Position numbers and translations under genes: made by a program. A stretch of DNA of 64,000 nt from an uncultured Lachnospiraceae bacterium (GTDB lineage Bacteria; Bacillota; Clostridia; Lachnospirales; Lachnospiraceae): positions 79,016 to 143,015 of the forward strand of contig CAMXQE010000004.1 of assembly GCA_947246015.1 (NCBI GenBank), in the 5' to 3' direction. Numbering within the stretch: the first letter of the stretch is position 1; every line of letters begins with the position of its first letter. Below the pieces are notes generated by a model. That model was not told where the DNA came from, ran no database searches, and was given only the letters and a program-made list of their open reading frames with translations. Positions 55,466 to 64,000 of the stretch are shown piece after piece.

Positions 55466-58048
55466 ATGGATGATAATATCTTTGATAAAAGTGAAGTGGA
55501 TAAAATTCATGATGTGGATTTAAAAAAGACCATGGAAAACTCATACATCGATTACGCCATGAGTGTTATCGCTTCCCGTGCCCTTCCCGATGTAAGGGAT
55601 GGTCTGAAGCCTGTGCAGAGAAGGGTGCTGTATTCAATGATTGAATTGAACAACGGTCCCGATAAGCCTCACAGGAAATGCGCACGTATTGTCGGTGATA
55701 CAATGGGTAAATATCACCCGCACGGAGACAGTTCTATTTACGGAGCTTTGGTAAATATGGCACAGCCATGGTCTTTCCATTACCCGCTGGTAGACGGTCA
55801 CGGCAACTTCGGTTCCGTGGATGGTGACGGAGCCGCAGCTATGCGTTATACGGAAGCAAGGCTTTCCAAAATTTCCATGGAACTGCTTGCCGATATCAAT
55901 AAAGACACGGTGGATTTTGTTCCGAACTTTGATGAGACGGAGAAAGAACCTACTGTTCTCCCCAGCCGTTTTCCGAATCTTCTGGTAAACGGTACGACAG
56001 GTATAGCAGTAGGTATGGCTACCAATATACCGCCTCATAATTTAAGGGAAGTAATAAATGCTGTTGTAAAAATCATTGACAACAGAGTGGAGGAAGACAG
56101 GGAGACAGATATCGATGAACTGATTTCCATTGTGAAAGCTCCTGATTTTCCTACGGGGGGAATTATTCTCGGAACGAGGGGAAGCGAGGAAGCATACCGT
56201 ACCGGACGTGGGAAAATAAGGGTACGGGCAGTTACGGATATTGAGACAATGTCTAACGGAAAGAGCCGTATCATTGTGACGGAACTTCCTTACATGGTCA
56301 ATAAGGCAAATCTGATACAAAAGATTGCAGAACTGGTAAAATTAAAGAAAATAGACGGTATCACCGACCTGCGGGATGAATCTGACAGGGAAGGTATGCG
56401 CATAGTGATTGAACTGCGCCGTGATGCCAATGCCAATATTATCATGAATCAGCTTTATAAGCATACGCAGATGCAGGATACTTTCGGTATCATCATGCTT
56501 GCTTTGGTGAACAACGAACCGAAGGTTATGAACCTTTTGGATATGCTGAATCATTATCTCGCACATCAGGAAGAAGTAGTGACGAGAAGAACCAGATATG
56601 ATTTAAACAAGGCGGAAGAAAGGGACCATATTTTACAGGGACTGCTCATAGCCCTTGACCATATTGATGAAGTTATCAGTATTATCAGAAGCAGTGAGAA
56701 TGTACAGATTGCAAAAGACAGGCTGATAGAACGTTTCGGCCTGACGGATGTACAGGCACAGGCAATTGTGGATATGCGTCTGCGTACTCTTACCGGTTTG
56801 GAAAGAGATAAGATAGAGAAGGAACATCAGGAACTGCTGGCAAAGATTGCAGAGTTAAAGGCGATTCTTGCAGACAGGAAGATACTGTTAGGAGTAATCA
56901 GGGATGAAATATCCATAATTGCTGAAAAGTATGGGGATGACAGGAAGTCAGCCATAGGATTTGATGCTTTTGATATTTCCATGGAGGACCTGATTCCGAA
57001 AGATAATACGATTATAGCCATGACCAGTCTTGGTTACATCAAAAGAATGACCATTGATAACTTTAAGAGCCAGAACAGAGGCGGTAAAGGAATCAAAGGG
57101 ATGCAGACGATAGAGGAAGATTACATTGAAGACCTGCTGATGACGACAACCCATCATTATATTATGTTCTTTACCAATTATGGGCGTGTATACCGGCTGA
57201 AAGCGTATGAAATTCCGGAAGCCAGCAGGACATCAAGAGGAATCGCTATCATAAACCTGTTACAGCTTACTCCGGGTGAAAAAATAACGGCAATTATCCC
57301 CATTAAAGATTATGAAGCTAATAAAAATCTTTTTATGGTGACAAAACGGGGTACGGTAAAGAAAACTCATATTATGGAATACTGTAATGTGAGGAAAAAC
57401 GGTCTTGCAGCGATTAATCTGCGGGAAGATGATGAACTCATTGAAGTGAAGATTACAGATAAAGATACGGAAGTTTTCCTTGTAACGAAACATGGTATGT
57501 GCATTCGTTTTTTAGAAACAGATGTAAGGGCTACCGGAAGGTCATCCATGGGTGTCATAGGAATGAACTTAAGCGACAGGGATGAGATTGTAGGTATGCA
57601 GTTAGACCATCAGGGAGATTCCCTTCTTATCGTATCTGAAAATGGTATGGGAAAACGTACTTATCTGGATGAGTTTACGGTTCAGAAGCGGGGCGGCAAA
57701 GGTGTAAAATGTTATAAAATAACAGAAAAAACAGGGTATGTGGTAGGAGTTAAAGCAGTTAATGACAGTCATGAGATTATGATGATTACCACACTGGGAA
57801 CCATTATCCAGCTTCGTATGGAAGATATTTCCACATTGGGAAGAATCACTTCCGGCGTAAAGATGATTAATCTGGATGAAGGCATGAAAGTTGCCAAAAT
57901 TGCAAAAGTGAGGGAAAAAGTATCGGACGGCGACCATGAATTTGAGAATATAGAGGATGCGCTTGAGGATATACCCGAGGAAGAAAAACATCCGGTATTG
58001 GAAGAAGATGAAGATATGACACTTCCAAAGGAAGATGAGGAAGAGTAA
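55466..58048 (+). CDS. gyrA: DNA gyrase subunit A
   Basis: GyrA carries the breakage-reunion tyrosine ([12 protein letters not shown]) and a C-terminal beta-pinwheel. Its gyrase box shows as [12 protein letters not shown], with a later [11 protein letters not shown] repeat. The 860-residue length includes an acidic tail (last about 45 residues). In the quinolone-binding region [13 protein letters not shown] the Ser matching E. coli S83 is present, while the position of D87 is Gly. It lies 22 bases after gyrB. Confidence 0.98.
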   Translation: MDDNIFDKSEVDKIHDVDLKKTMENSYIDYAMSVIASRALPDVRDGLKPVQRRVLYSMIELNNGPDKPHRKCARIVGDTMGKYHPHGDSSIYGALVNMAQPWSFHYPLVDGHGNFGSVDGDGAAAMRYTEARLSKISMELLADINKDTVDFVPNFDETEKEPTVLPSRFPNLLVNGTTGIAVGMATNIPPHNLREVINAVVKIIDNRVEEDRETDIDELISIVKAPDFPTGGIILGTRGSEEAYRTGRGKIRVRAVTDIETMSNGKSRIIVTELPYMVNKANLIQKIAELVKLKKIDGITDLRDESDREGMRIVIELRRDANANIIMNQLYKHTQMQDTFGIIMLALVNNEPKVMNLLDMLNHYLAHQEEVVTRRTRYDLNKAEERDHILQGLLIALDHIDEVISIIRSSENVQIAKDRLIERFGLTDVQAQAIVDMRLRTLTGLERDKIEKEHQELLAKIAELKAILADRKILLGVIRDEISIIAEKYGDDRKSAIGFDAFDISMEDLIPKDNTIIAMTSLGYIKRMTIDNFKSQNRGGKGIKGMQTIEEDYIEDLLMTTTHHYIMFFTNYGRVYRLKAYEIPEASRTSRGIAIINLLQLTPGEKITAIIPIKDYEANKNLFMVTKRGTVKKTHIMEYCNVRKNGLAAINLREDDELIEVKITDKDTEVFLVTKHGMCIRFLETDVRATGRSSMGVIGMNLSDRDEIVGMQLDHQGDSLLIVSENGMGKRTYLDEFTVQKRGGKGVKCYKITEKTGYVVGVKAVNDSHEIMMITTLGTIIQLRMEDISTLGRITSGVKMINLDEGMKVAKIAKVREKVSDGDHEFENIEDALEDIPEEEKHPVLEEDEDMTLPKEDEEE

Positions 58049-58060
58049 GTTAAAGTGAAT

Positions 58061-58097
58061 AAAATACCGCAAAGTGAATTGCCTTTGCGGTATTTTT
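58061..58097 (+). terminator. Intrinsic terminator after gyrA
   Basis: AAAATACCGCAAAG (58061-58074) pairs with CTTTGCGGTATTTT (58083-58096) and ends in a T-run, 12 bases past the gyrA stop. The next gene begins 14 bases later, so that gene may depend on readthrough or on a promoter inside gyrA. Confidence 0.88.
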
Positions 58098-58110
58098 AAG
58101 GATAAGTAAT

Positions 58111-58845
58111 ATGAAAATAGTAATATGTGACGACAGCATTGAGTATTTAAGCAGGATAGAAAAACTATTGCTAAAATATAAAGAAACTTATTCCAATATT
58201 GATTTTGAAATAGAAAAATATTCGGATGCATCCAGATTGTTTGATAAAATTAAGAAAGATGAATTAGCGGATATATACATATTGGATATGATTATGTCTT
58301 GTAAATCAGGAATCGATATCGGAAACAAAATCAGGGAAACGGGTGATAACAGTGTGATTATCTATGTTACCTCTTCCGAAGATTTTGCATTGGACGCCTA
58401 TCAGGTACATGCAATCCGGTATTTGTTAAAACCGGTTTATGAGGATAAATTTTTTGAGGCAATGAATCATGCTTTGTCTTATATGAATGTAAAGAAAGAT
58501 GCTGTATATCTGGTAAAGACAAAGGACGGACTGGTATCACTGCCTTATTCCAAAATAGAATACATAGAAAATTCTTCCAGGATACTCGACATTTATTTAA
58601 CGGGCGGAAAATTAGTCCGGAGTATCTTTATCAGAAAGTCTTTTGATGAGGAAATAAAAGAAATTGTAAAAAATGATAATTTTTTACAGGTTCATAAATC
58701 CTTTATTGTAAATTTAAAATATGTAAAAAGGATAGTAAAAAACAGTATGATTATGGAAAGCGACAAAATAATTCCTATCAGTAAAAACAGAATTTCAGAT
58801 GTGAAAAAGGAATATCTTTTATTTGCTTCCAGACAGTATATGTAA
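58111..58845 (+). CDS. LytTR-family response regulator (AgrA-like)
   Basis: The 244-residue protein has a receiver domain with D59 (YILDMIMS) and a C-terminal LytTR DNA-binding domain (FLQVHKSFIVNLKYVKRI). Such regulators often control peptide-signalling, bacteriocin or virulence genes. The kinase gene follows 18 bases downstream. No AgrD- or AgrB-like gene is seen nearby. The targets are unknown. Confidence 0.92.
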   Translation: MKIVICDDSIEYLSRIEKLLLKYKETYSNIDFEIEKYSDASRLFDKIKKDELADIYILDMIMSCKSGIDIGNKIRETGDNSVIIYVTSSEDFALDAYQVHAIRYLLKPVYEDKFFEAMNHALSYMNVKKDAVYLVKTKDGLVSLPYSKIEYIENSSRILDIYLTGGKLVRSIFIRKSFDEEIKEIVKNDNFLQVHKSFIVNLKYVKRIVKNSMIMESDKIIPISKNRISDVKKEYLLFASRQYM

Positions 58846-58863
58846 TATAGGCAGGAAACAGGG

Positions 58864-60153
58864 ATGGATTACTTTAAAAACATATCGTATATGATAAGCC
58901 ATATTTTTCTGATGCTGTTTTTTTATCTTTTTACAGTACACAGATTTTCCAAAAGAAAAACCATAGGTATTTGTTTTGGAGTCTTTTTAATATTAAATTT
59001 ATCAGACTGTCTGAAATTGAATTTGTATTATGACAGTTATTTATGCGATTTATTAGTAACGGTTTTTCAAATATTAATGGTACAGTTAACAAATCTGTTT
59101 ATTTCCAAAACAAGGGACAGCAGGGTTCTTTTTATAGGATTGAGTGCATCAAATTATGTGATAGCCGGAAGTATAGTAGCAACTGTCTTGTATATACTGA
59201 CAAATCATGCAGGTTTGGCTTTTATCGGAAGTATTCTGGTGCATGTTCTGATTCTTATGTTTCTTTATAAAAAAATCAATAGTGTATGGCTGAAATGTTT
59301 CGAAAAGGAGAATATCAAAAACTGGTGGGAATTGTGCCTGATTCCTGTATTCTTTTACTGCGGTTTTTTCTGTCTTGCCTTTTTTCCCTATAGATTAGAT
59401 GATAATCCGGGTAATATTCCAGGAGTTCTGATTTTTATCATAACAATGTTTGTTTCTTATGTGGTGGTTCTGCGTTATGTGGAAAGTGAATCTGAAAGGA
59501 ACGATATTTATTGGAGAAGCGTACTTTCAGAATGTTATATTAAGGATTTGGAGAACCAGTATCATTCCGTGGAACAGTTTGAACAGAATCTGAAGATATT
59601 GCGTCATGATATCCGGCATTATTCCGGAATGATGGAACATCTTCTTGACCAGAAAGAATACGGGGAAGTCAGAAACATAATCAAACATATCAATCATGCA
59701 GTAGATGAAAATCAGATTATAAAATACTGCAACAATTTAGTGATGAATACTATTATTTCAAATATGATGGATAAAGCCTGTTCTTTGGGAATCCGTGTAA
59801 ATCTGGATGCGGTAATAGCAAAAAATATCCCTGTGAACGATTATGAATTTGCCGCTGTCCTTGCGAATTTGTTTGAAAATGCCCTGATGTGTGTGCAGGA
59901 TTTAAAAGAAGAAAAAAAGTATGTGGATGTAAAAATCCAGTGTACAGAAGATAGTCTGCTGATTGATGTAAAAAATGAATGCGAAAAGGAAATCGTCATG
60001 GATTCCTTCACAGGACTTCCAAAAAGTAAAAAAGGAAAAAATCACGGATTCGGGATGCAGAGTATTTCAGCTTTTGCAGAGAAAACAGGAGGAAATATCG
60101 GGTGTTATTGTGAAGACGGTATTTTTCAGATTATACTGTTTGCGAAATTTTAG
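58864..60153 (+). CDS. GHKL sensor histidine kinase (AgrC-like)
   Basis: The 429-residue protein has six membrane segments (1-205), a coiled linker, the phospho-acceptor H248 in LRHDIRHYSGMMEHLL and an ATPase domain with NLFENALMC and GFGMQSISAFAEKTGG. This is the AgrC/ComD/FsrC build, which usually senses a peptide outside the cell. It forms a two-gene unit with the LytTR regulator. Confidence 0.92.
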   Translation: MDYFKNISYMISHIFLMLFFYLFTVHRFSKRKTIGICFGVFLILNLSDCLKLNLYYDSYLCDLLVTVFQILMVQLTNLFISKTRDSRVLFIGLSASNYVIAGSIVATVLYILTNHAGLAFIGSILVHVLILMFLYKKINSVWLKCFEKENIKNWWELCLIPVFFYCGFFCLAFFPYRLDDNPGNIPGVLIFIITMFVSYVVVLRYVESESERNDIYWRSVLSECYIKDLENQYHSVEQFEQNLKILRHDIRHYSGMMEHLLDQKEYGEVRNIIKHINHAVDENQIIKYCNNLVMNTIISNMMDKACSLGIRVNLDAVIAKNIPVNDYEFAAVLANLFENALMCVQDLKEEKKYVDVKIQCTEDSLLIDVKNECEKEIVMDSFTGLPKSKKGKNHGFGMQSISAFAEKTGGNIGCYCEDGIFQIILFAKF

Positions 60154-60252
60154 GCTTCTTTTGTGAAGAAAAGGGTTTTTTATCCGTAATAAAAAAAGGA
60201 AAAATCAGTTATAATAGAATAGATGTAATTGCATGCGTCATCACCAGGATAG

Positions 60253-60284
60253 AAGAAGGCATTGATAATAAAATGTCTTCTTTT
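60253..60284 (+). promoter_or_regulatory. Hairpin with T-run in the leader of the GGDEF gene
   Basis: AAGAAGGCATT (60253-60263) pairs with AATGTCTTCTT (60272-60282), with one G-U pair, and T residues follow. A TATAAT lies upstream at 60210-60215. The stem sits 25 bases before the start codon of the next gene and may act as an attenuator. The sequence before it does not fit a c-di-GMP riboswitch. Confidence 0.4.
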
Positions 60285-60308
60285 ATCATATAAGCGGAGG
60301 AGCATACT

Positions 60309-62228
60309 ATGCAGAAAACTTTTATTAAATATACATTTTTCATTATGACAGCAGCTATTCTGCTGATACTTTCCATAAATTTTGTTTTTACTTTCCATTC
60401 TTTGAAAGCCCAGCAGTTTACTACCTTTCAGACCAAAATAGAACAGGTGATACATACTTTGGAAAATAACCAGACAGAAGTAGAACTTTTAAAAGAAAGT
60501 CTGGATGAAGATTATCTCACAAGGGCAAAGGCGGCAGCTTATGTATTGGACAGACAGAAGGAAGTGTCTATGGATGTTTCTGAAATGCAGTATCTGGCGA
60601 ATCTTCTTAATGTGGATGAACTTCATGTGATTGATGAAAATGGATTTATTGTATTTGCATCTGTTCCGAAATATGTAGGCATTGATATGGATGCTCATGA
60701 ACAAACCCGTGCTTTTTTGGCTCTTTTAGAAAGTGAGGATGAGGATGCTTATCTGATTCAGGATGCACAGCCGAATGCAGCGGAAGGGAAAGTAATGCAA
60801 TATGTAGGAGTGGCGAGGAAATCACAGAAAGGGGTCGTTCAGGTTGGATTTGAACCGAAAAGACAGTTGGAAGCACAATCAAGGAATACTTATGAATATA
60901 TTTTTTCAAAGTTTCCTACAGATGTAGGAGAAGAACTTTTTGCCGTAGACTGCACAACAAAAGAAATTATAGGCCATTCCGGTGATATAAATCAGGATTT
61001 TACAGCAGATTATTATCAGTTGAGCCAGTTGGAGGATTGTGCGGAAGGTTCTTATAAAAAAGGAAAAAACGGAAAATTTATGTATGTAGTGAGCAGGAGA
61101 TATGAAGATGTACTGATATGTGCCGCTTTGCCGAGTGATATTATATTTAGTAAATTGATAACAAATGCAATGAATGCATTGTTATATTTATTATTTATTG
61201 AAGCGGCTGTTATCGCGCTTCTGAATTATCTTGTAAAACAAAAGGTAATAAATGGTATTCATGGGATTATTGATAAGCTTTCTTTAATTACGGACGGAAA
61301 TTTTGATACGAAAGTAGAAGTAGGAGGTAACAGGGAATTTGAGGAACTGAGTAGTGGTATTAATATCATGGTAAAGAGTATTGTAAATATTACAGACCGT
61401 ATTTCCTCAATTATTGAAATGAGCGGAATATCTTTGGCAGCATTCGAATACCAGAAAGAAATAAAACATGTATTTGTTACTACAGGGTTAATGGAATTGT
61501 TGGGAATTTCCAATGAAATGGCAGTTCAGCTTTACAGTAATTCTTCTTTGTTTGATGTATACATCCGTAAAATTATGGAAAATGCCGTAGAAGGAGAAAA
61601 GGATATTTACCAGATTAATGATTCCAAATATATCCGTATGCATATGTCTGTATTTTCGGACGGATATCTTGGCGTGATAACGGATGCTACAAAAGATATG
61701 ATGGAAAAGAAACAGATGCAGTATGAAAATACCCATGATTATCTGACCGGATTATATAAATATCCATATTTCAAACAGTTGGCAGCAGAAACGCTGAAAG
61801 AAACATCTTCGGGACAGGTATGTGCTGTTGTTATGCTGGATTTGGACTATTTTAAATCTATTAATGATACGTTCGGACATGATGCGGGAGATAAATATTT
61901 GCAGAGTTTTTCTTCCGTTATGAAATCTATGCCGCAGAGTCATTTTCTGACAGCAAGGCGTTCAGGGGATGAGTTCTGTATGATGATTTTTAATTGCAGA
62001 AACAGGGAAGAAGTTGTAAGGTTCATGGATGAATTTTATGATGCGCTGAAGAAAAACAGGATTGAATTATCGGAAACAGAATCCAGAACGATAAGCGCTT
62101 CAGGCGGTTTTGCATGGACGGAAAATACAGATATCAGCGTGTATGAACTTATGAATCAGGCAGATGAGGCGCTCTATGAAGTAAAGAGAAGTACAAAAGG
62201 AATTTATGCGGAATATGCGGCAGAATGA
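60309..62228 (+). CDS. Membrane-bound diguanylate cyclase
   Basis: The 639-residue protein makes cyclic di-GMP from GTP. It has a membrane segment (8-30), an extracellular sensor domain of the Cache kind (about 35-275), a second membrane segment (about 285-310), a HAMP-like linker, a PAS-like region (about 370-470) and a GGDEF domain. The active-site motif is SGDEF at 552-556, a common functional variant, with DLDYFKSINDTFGHDAGD before it. No inhibitory RxxD site was noticed. GGAGGAG precedes the ATG. Confidence 0.9.
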   Translation: MQKTFIKYTFFIMTAAILLILSINFVFTFHSLKAQQFTTFQTKIEQVIHTLENNQTEVELLKESLDEDYLTRAKAAAYVLDRQKEVSMDVSEMQYLANLLNVDELHVIDENGFIVFASVPKYVGIDMDAHEQTRAFLALLESEDEDAYLIQDAQPNAAEGKVMQYVGVARKSQKGVVQVGFEPKRQLEAQSRNTYEYIFSKFPTDVGEELFAVDCTTKEIIGHSGDINQDFTADYYQLSQLEDCAEGSYKKGKNGKFMYVVSRRYEDVLICAALPSDIIFSKLITNAMNALLYLLFIEAAVIALLNYLVKQKVINGIHGIIDKLSLITDGNFDTKVEVGGNREFEELSSGINIMVKSIVNITDRISSIIEMSGISLAAFEYQKEIKHVFVTTGLMELLGISNEMAVQLYSNSSLFDVYIRKIMENAVEGEKDIYQINDSKYIRMHMSVFSDGYLGVITDATKDMMEKKQMQYENTHDYLTGLYKYPYFKQLAAETLKETSSGQVCAVVMLDLDYFKSINDTFGHDAGDKYLQSFSSVMKSMPQSHFLTARRSGDEFCMMIFNCRNREEVVRFMDEFYDALKKNRIELSETESRTISASGGFAWTENTDISVYELMNQADEALYEVKRSTKGIYAEYAAE

Positions 62229-62315
62229 CAGATATGTTTTAATACTTGTGACATAAAAAGGGTTATGCTAGAATGGGAATATGCAGGATAGGCAGATAAA
62301 TCAGGAGGCAGCTTC

Positions 62316-62880
62316 ATGTATTATTTGAATACAAAAACGCCGCATTCACTTTTTCAAATGGATGTGAACAGTGAAATATATGTTGATAAAAGTATGCTCA
62401 TTGATAAAATTTCAACGAAAATAGGAACCAATAGCCGCCATATATGCATTACCCGTCCAAGAAGATTTGGAAAATCCATTAATGCCCATATGCTCGGCGC
62501 TTATTATACTAAGTCAGGGGATAGAAACCGTACATGACAGAGAAATTCCTTTTTTACAATATAATGATGAAAATTCTTTATCTTGTGTGATTACACTTTG
62601 TTATTTATATGCCAGGAAAGATTATTACATGGAACGTGAGGCGAAAAGCGGAAAAGGATATTGTGATTATATATTTTTTCCGAAGAAGAAAAATAATTTT
62701 GGGATTATTTTAGAACTGAAAGTAAACGATTCCTGTGAAAATGCATTGAATCAGATAAAAGAAAAAAATTATGTGCAGAAAATGAAAGAATATACAAATA
62801 AAGCAATTTTAGTTGGAATTGCATATAATAAAGAAAAGAAAAAACATACCTGTATGATAGTAGAAGAAACTTTAAGATGA
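62316..62880 (+). pseudogene. AAA-ATPase-like/PD-(D/E)XK gene with internal deletion
   Basis: The first 65 codons match the N-terminus of the AAA-ATPase-like family (PF09820), with VDKSMLIDKI and the P-loop-like TRPRRFGKS. From about 62535, in another frame, the sequence is the C-terminal PDDEXK_9 nuclease-like domain (CVITLCYLYARKDYY, GYCDYIFFPKK, GIILELKV). Intact members have more than 500 residues, so the central ATPase part, about 1 kb, has been deleted. The gene is dead or encodes two fragments. The family is found in many copies in gut Firmicutes and Bacteroidetes and is of unclear function. Confidence 0.75.
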
Positions 62881-62903
62881 ATAAAAAAAGGGAGAGGATA
62901 TTG

Positions 62904-63134
62904 ATGATTTGTCCGAAATGCGGGAGCAACAAGGTGATAACGCAAACATTAACAGATACGGAAGTAACGGAAAAAACGAAGGGATTCGGCTGTTTTAAGG
63001 CATGTCTCGGATATCTGATTTTTAATGTTTGGGGTATCCTTTGCGGATTATGCGGAATGGGAAAAGGGAAGAAAAAAACAACGACAACAACAAGGGTAGT
63101 GAATGTATGTCAGGACTGCGGCAATCGTTTTTAG
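62904..63134 (+). CDS. Small zinc-ribbon membrane protein
   Basis: The 76-residue protein starts MICPKCGSNKV and ends with VCQDCGNRF, two CxxCG-type pairs forming one zinc ribbon. A hydrophobic segment with Gly and Cys (CLGYLIFNVWGILCGLCG) lies between. GAGAGG upstream supports the ATG at 62904. The function is unknown. Confidence 0.75.
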   Translation: MICPKCGSNKVITQTLTDTEVTEKTKGFGCFKACLGYLIFNVWGILCGLCGMGKGKKKTTTTTRVVNVCQDCGNRF

Positions 63135-63490
63135 AGTTTATCAGGACATTAGGAAATTTCAGCGGCTGCCACCAAATGCCGGAAAGAAGCTTTTTTTATA
63201 AAGGAAAGCAATTTCCGGTATGTGCAAGGTGTACAGGAGTATTTTTCGGCCATATGACAGCAATTATCCTTTTTATATGCGGAAAAAAAGTTTCTTTCCG
63301 GAAAAGTCTTTTCCTTATGGGGATTATGGGATTGGATTGGGGAATACAGGAAGCAGGCATTATGGAATCTACCAATCCCAGAAGGCTGGTAACAGGATTT
63401 TGCGGCGGACTGGGTTTGTTTAGTTTGTATGGATTATTCCTGCGGTATTTGTCTTATAAAACTATTGGTAATTTTAGATTATCTCTTTAG
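63107..63490 (+). CDS. DUF2085-like membrane protein
   Basis: The 127-residue protein has CHQMPERSFFYKGKQFPVCARCTG, split here as CHQMPERSF and CARCTG, the marks of DUF2085 (PF09858), and three membrane segments. The Cys and His residues suggest metal binding. The start at 63107 overlaps the zinc-ribbon gene by 28 bases and has only a weak ribosome binding site, so translation is probably coupled. Confidence 0.8.
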   Translation: MSGLRQSFLEFIRTLGNFSGCHQMPERSFFYKGKQFPVCARCTGVFFGHMTAIILFICGKKVSFRKSLFLMGIMGLDWGIQEAGIMESTNPRRLVTGFCGGLGLFSLYGLFLRYLSYKTIGNFRLSL

Positions 63491-63501
63491 AAATTCTTAT
63501 A

Positions 63502-63541
63502 TGTCGGAATAGCTTGTATTTATAGGCTTTTCCGGCATTTT
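63502..63541 (+). terminator. Terminator after the DUF2085-like gene
   Basis: TGTCGGAATAGC (63502-63513) pairs with GCTTTTCCGGCA (63526-63537) with one mismatch and one G-U pair, followed by TTTT. The remaining bases to 63630 hold a small AACCTTTAGGTT hairpin and no gene. Confidence 0.65.
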
Positions 63542-63630
63542 AGATATGGGGAGAAGTTCACATATACACTCAAAAACCTTTAGGTTTTCCCTCTGGGCAG
63601 TAGTAAAAGAAGTAGTAAATCCGTTTGCGG

Positions 63631-64000
63631 TTATGCAATCAGCCTTTCCATTTCAGCCCTTGCGGAAGCGAATGTTGCGTGTGCGTAATAGTTCAGCGTC
63701 ATGGTGATATTGGAGTGTCCCATGATGTACTGTAACGCTTTCGGGTTCATTCCGGCATTGGCTAAGTTGGTGCAGAACGTATGGCGCAGGGTGTGGGGTG
63801 TCATTACTTTGGGTAAGGCTTCCTCATGGCACTTGTTGTACTTCTTTGCAAGCCCCCGGAACATGGTCGCATAGTTCACATTCGTTTTCGGGCAACCGTC
63901 CCGGTTGAGGAAAAGGAAATTGCTGTAACCGTCAATGGTGATCTGCTTCGCTCCCTTGCGGTTCTCCAACACGCGCCCCAACGCTTCATACACTTTTTCA
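63631..64000 (-). CDS. Tn916/Tn1549-type tyrosine integrase, 5' part beyond the window
   Basis: The last 122 codons are present, and the frame is open at base 64000. It shows the C-terminal catalytic part: TPHTLRHTFCTNLANAG (HxxR) and YIMGHSNITMTLNYYAHA (H/Y), with the ending of Tn916-family Int proteins. In such elements int lies at one end next to the attachment site, so an integrative element probably begins just right of 63490 and continues out of the window. This enzyme differs from the recombinase at 19703-20524. Confidence 0.88.
   Translation of the reverse strand, partial: EKVYEALGRVLENRKGAKQITIDGYSNFLFLNRDGCPKTNVNYATMFRGLAKKYNKCHEEALPKVMTPHTLRHTFCTNLANAGMNPKALQYIMGHSNITMTLNYYAHATFASARAEMERLIA

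Noticed and set aside
60210..60308. c-di-GMP riboswitch in the leader of the diguanylate cyclase gene
   Set aside because: The leader is too short and lacks the GEMM motif features; only a simple hairpin is present.

Overview
The window comes from the chromosome of a low-GC Gram-positive anaerobe. The order rpmH-rnpA-yidD-yidC-jag-mnmE-mnmG-rsmG ... parA-parB on the minus strand, facing dnaA-dnaN-yaaA-recF-gyrB-gyrA on the plus strand, is the standard Firmicutes origin. The accessory families (DUF3881, DUF4446, CD3324-type and PadR regulators, LytTR/GHKL pair) fit Lachnospiraceae, perhaps the Blautia group; that placement is inference. No 16S gene is present.

Layout. 1-9 kb: trmB (cut by the window edge), a D,D-carboxypeptidase, a plasmid-type Rep_3 initiator flanked by about eleven 19-bp iteron-like repeats, a two-component system, a DEDDh exonuclease and a cytidylate-kinase-like protein. 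9.2-20.6 kb: a long minus-strand operon with a two-domain endolysin, two DUF2589-like proteins, unknown small proteins, a STAS protein, a DUF3574-like protein, two transporter-like membrane proteins, a SpoIIE phosphatase fused to an anti-sigma-type ATPase, and a glucosaminidase-like protein. A pair of inverted 21-bp sites lies upstream of it, next to a tyrosine recombinase gene. 20.6-32 kb: an Lhr-type helicase, then an accessory zone with several broken genes, a Vat-like acetyltransferase and a tRNA-Arg(CCT). 32-48.6 kb: housekeeping genes on the minus strand up to the origin, with parA/parB, two parS sites and a DegS/DegU-like pair. 48.6-51 kb: oriC, with DnaA boxes on both sides of dnaA. 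51-58 kb: dnaN to gyrA. 58-64 kb: an AgrC/AgrA-like pair, a diguanylate cyclase, a deleted AAA-ATPase gene, small membrane proteins, and the end of a Tn916-type integrase at the right edge.

The most interesting system is the 9.2-20.5 kb block. Sequence between 19120 and 19609 looks like an invertible promoter. As written, a TTGACA-17-TATTTT promoter points away from the operon. If the segment flipped, the same -35 would face the endolysin gene through TTGACA-17-TATTAT. The operon behind it combines peptidoglycan hydrolases lacking signal peptides, a pair of DUF2589 proteins and partner-switching regulators. I know of no description of this combination; the switch and the joint function are inferred and testable. 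The second notable item is the chromosomal Rep_3 gene with its iterons, about 45 kb from oriC.
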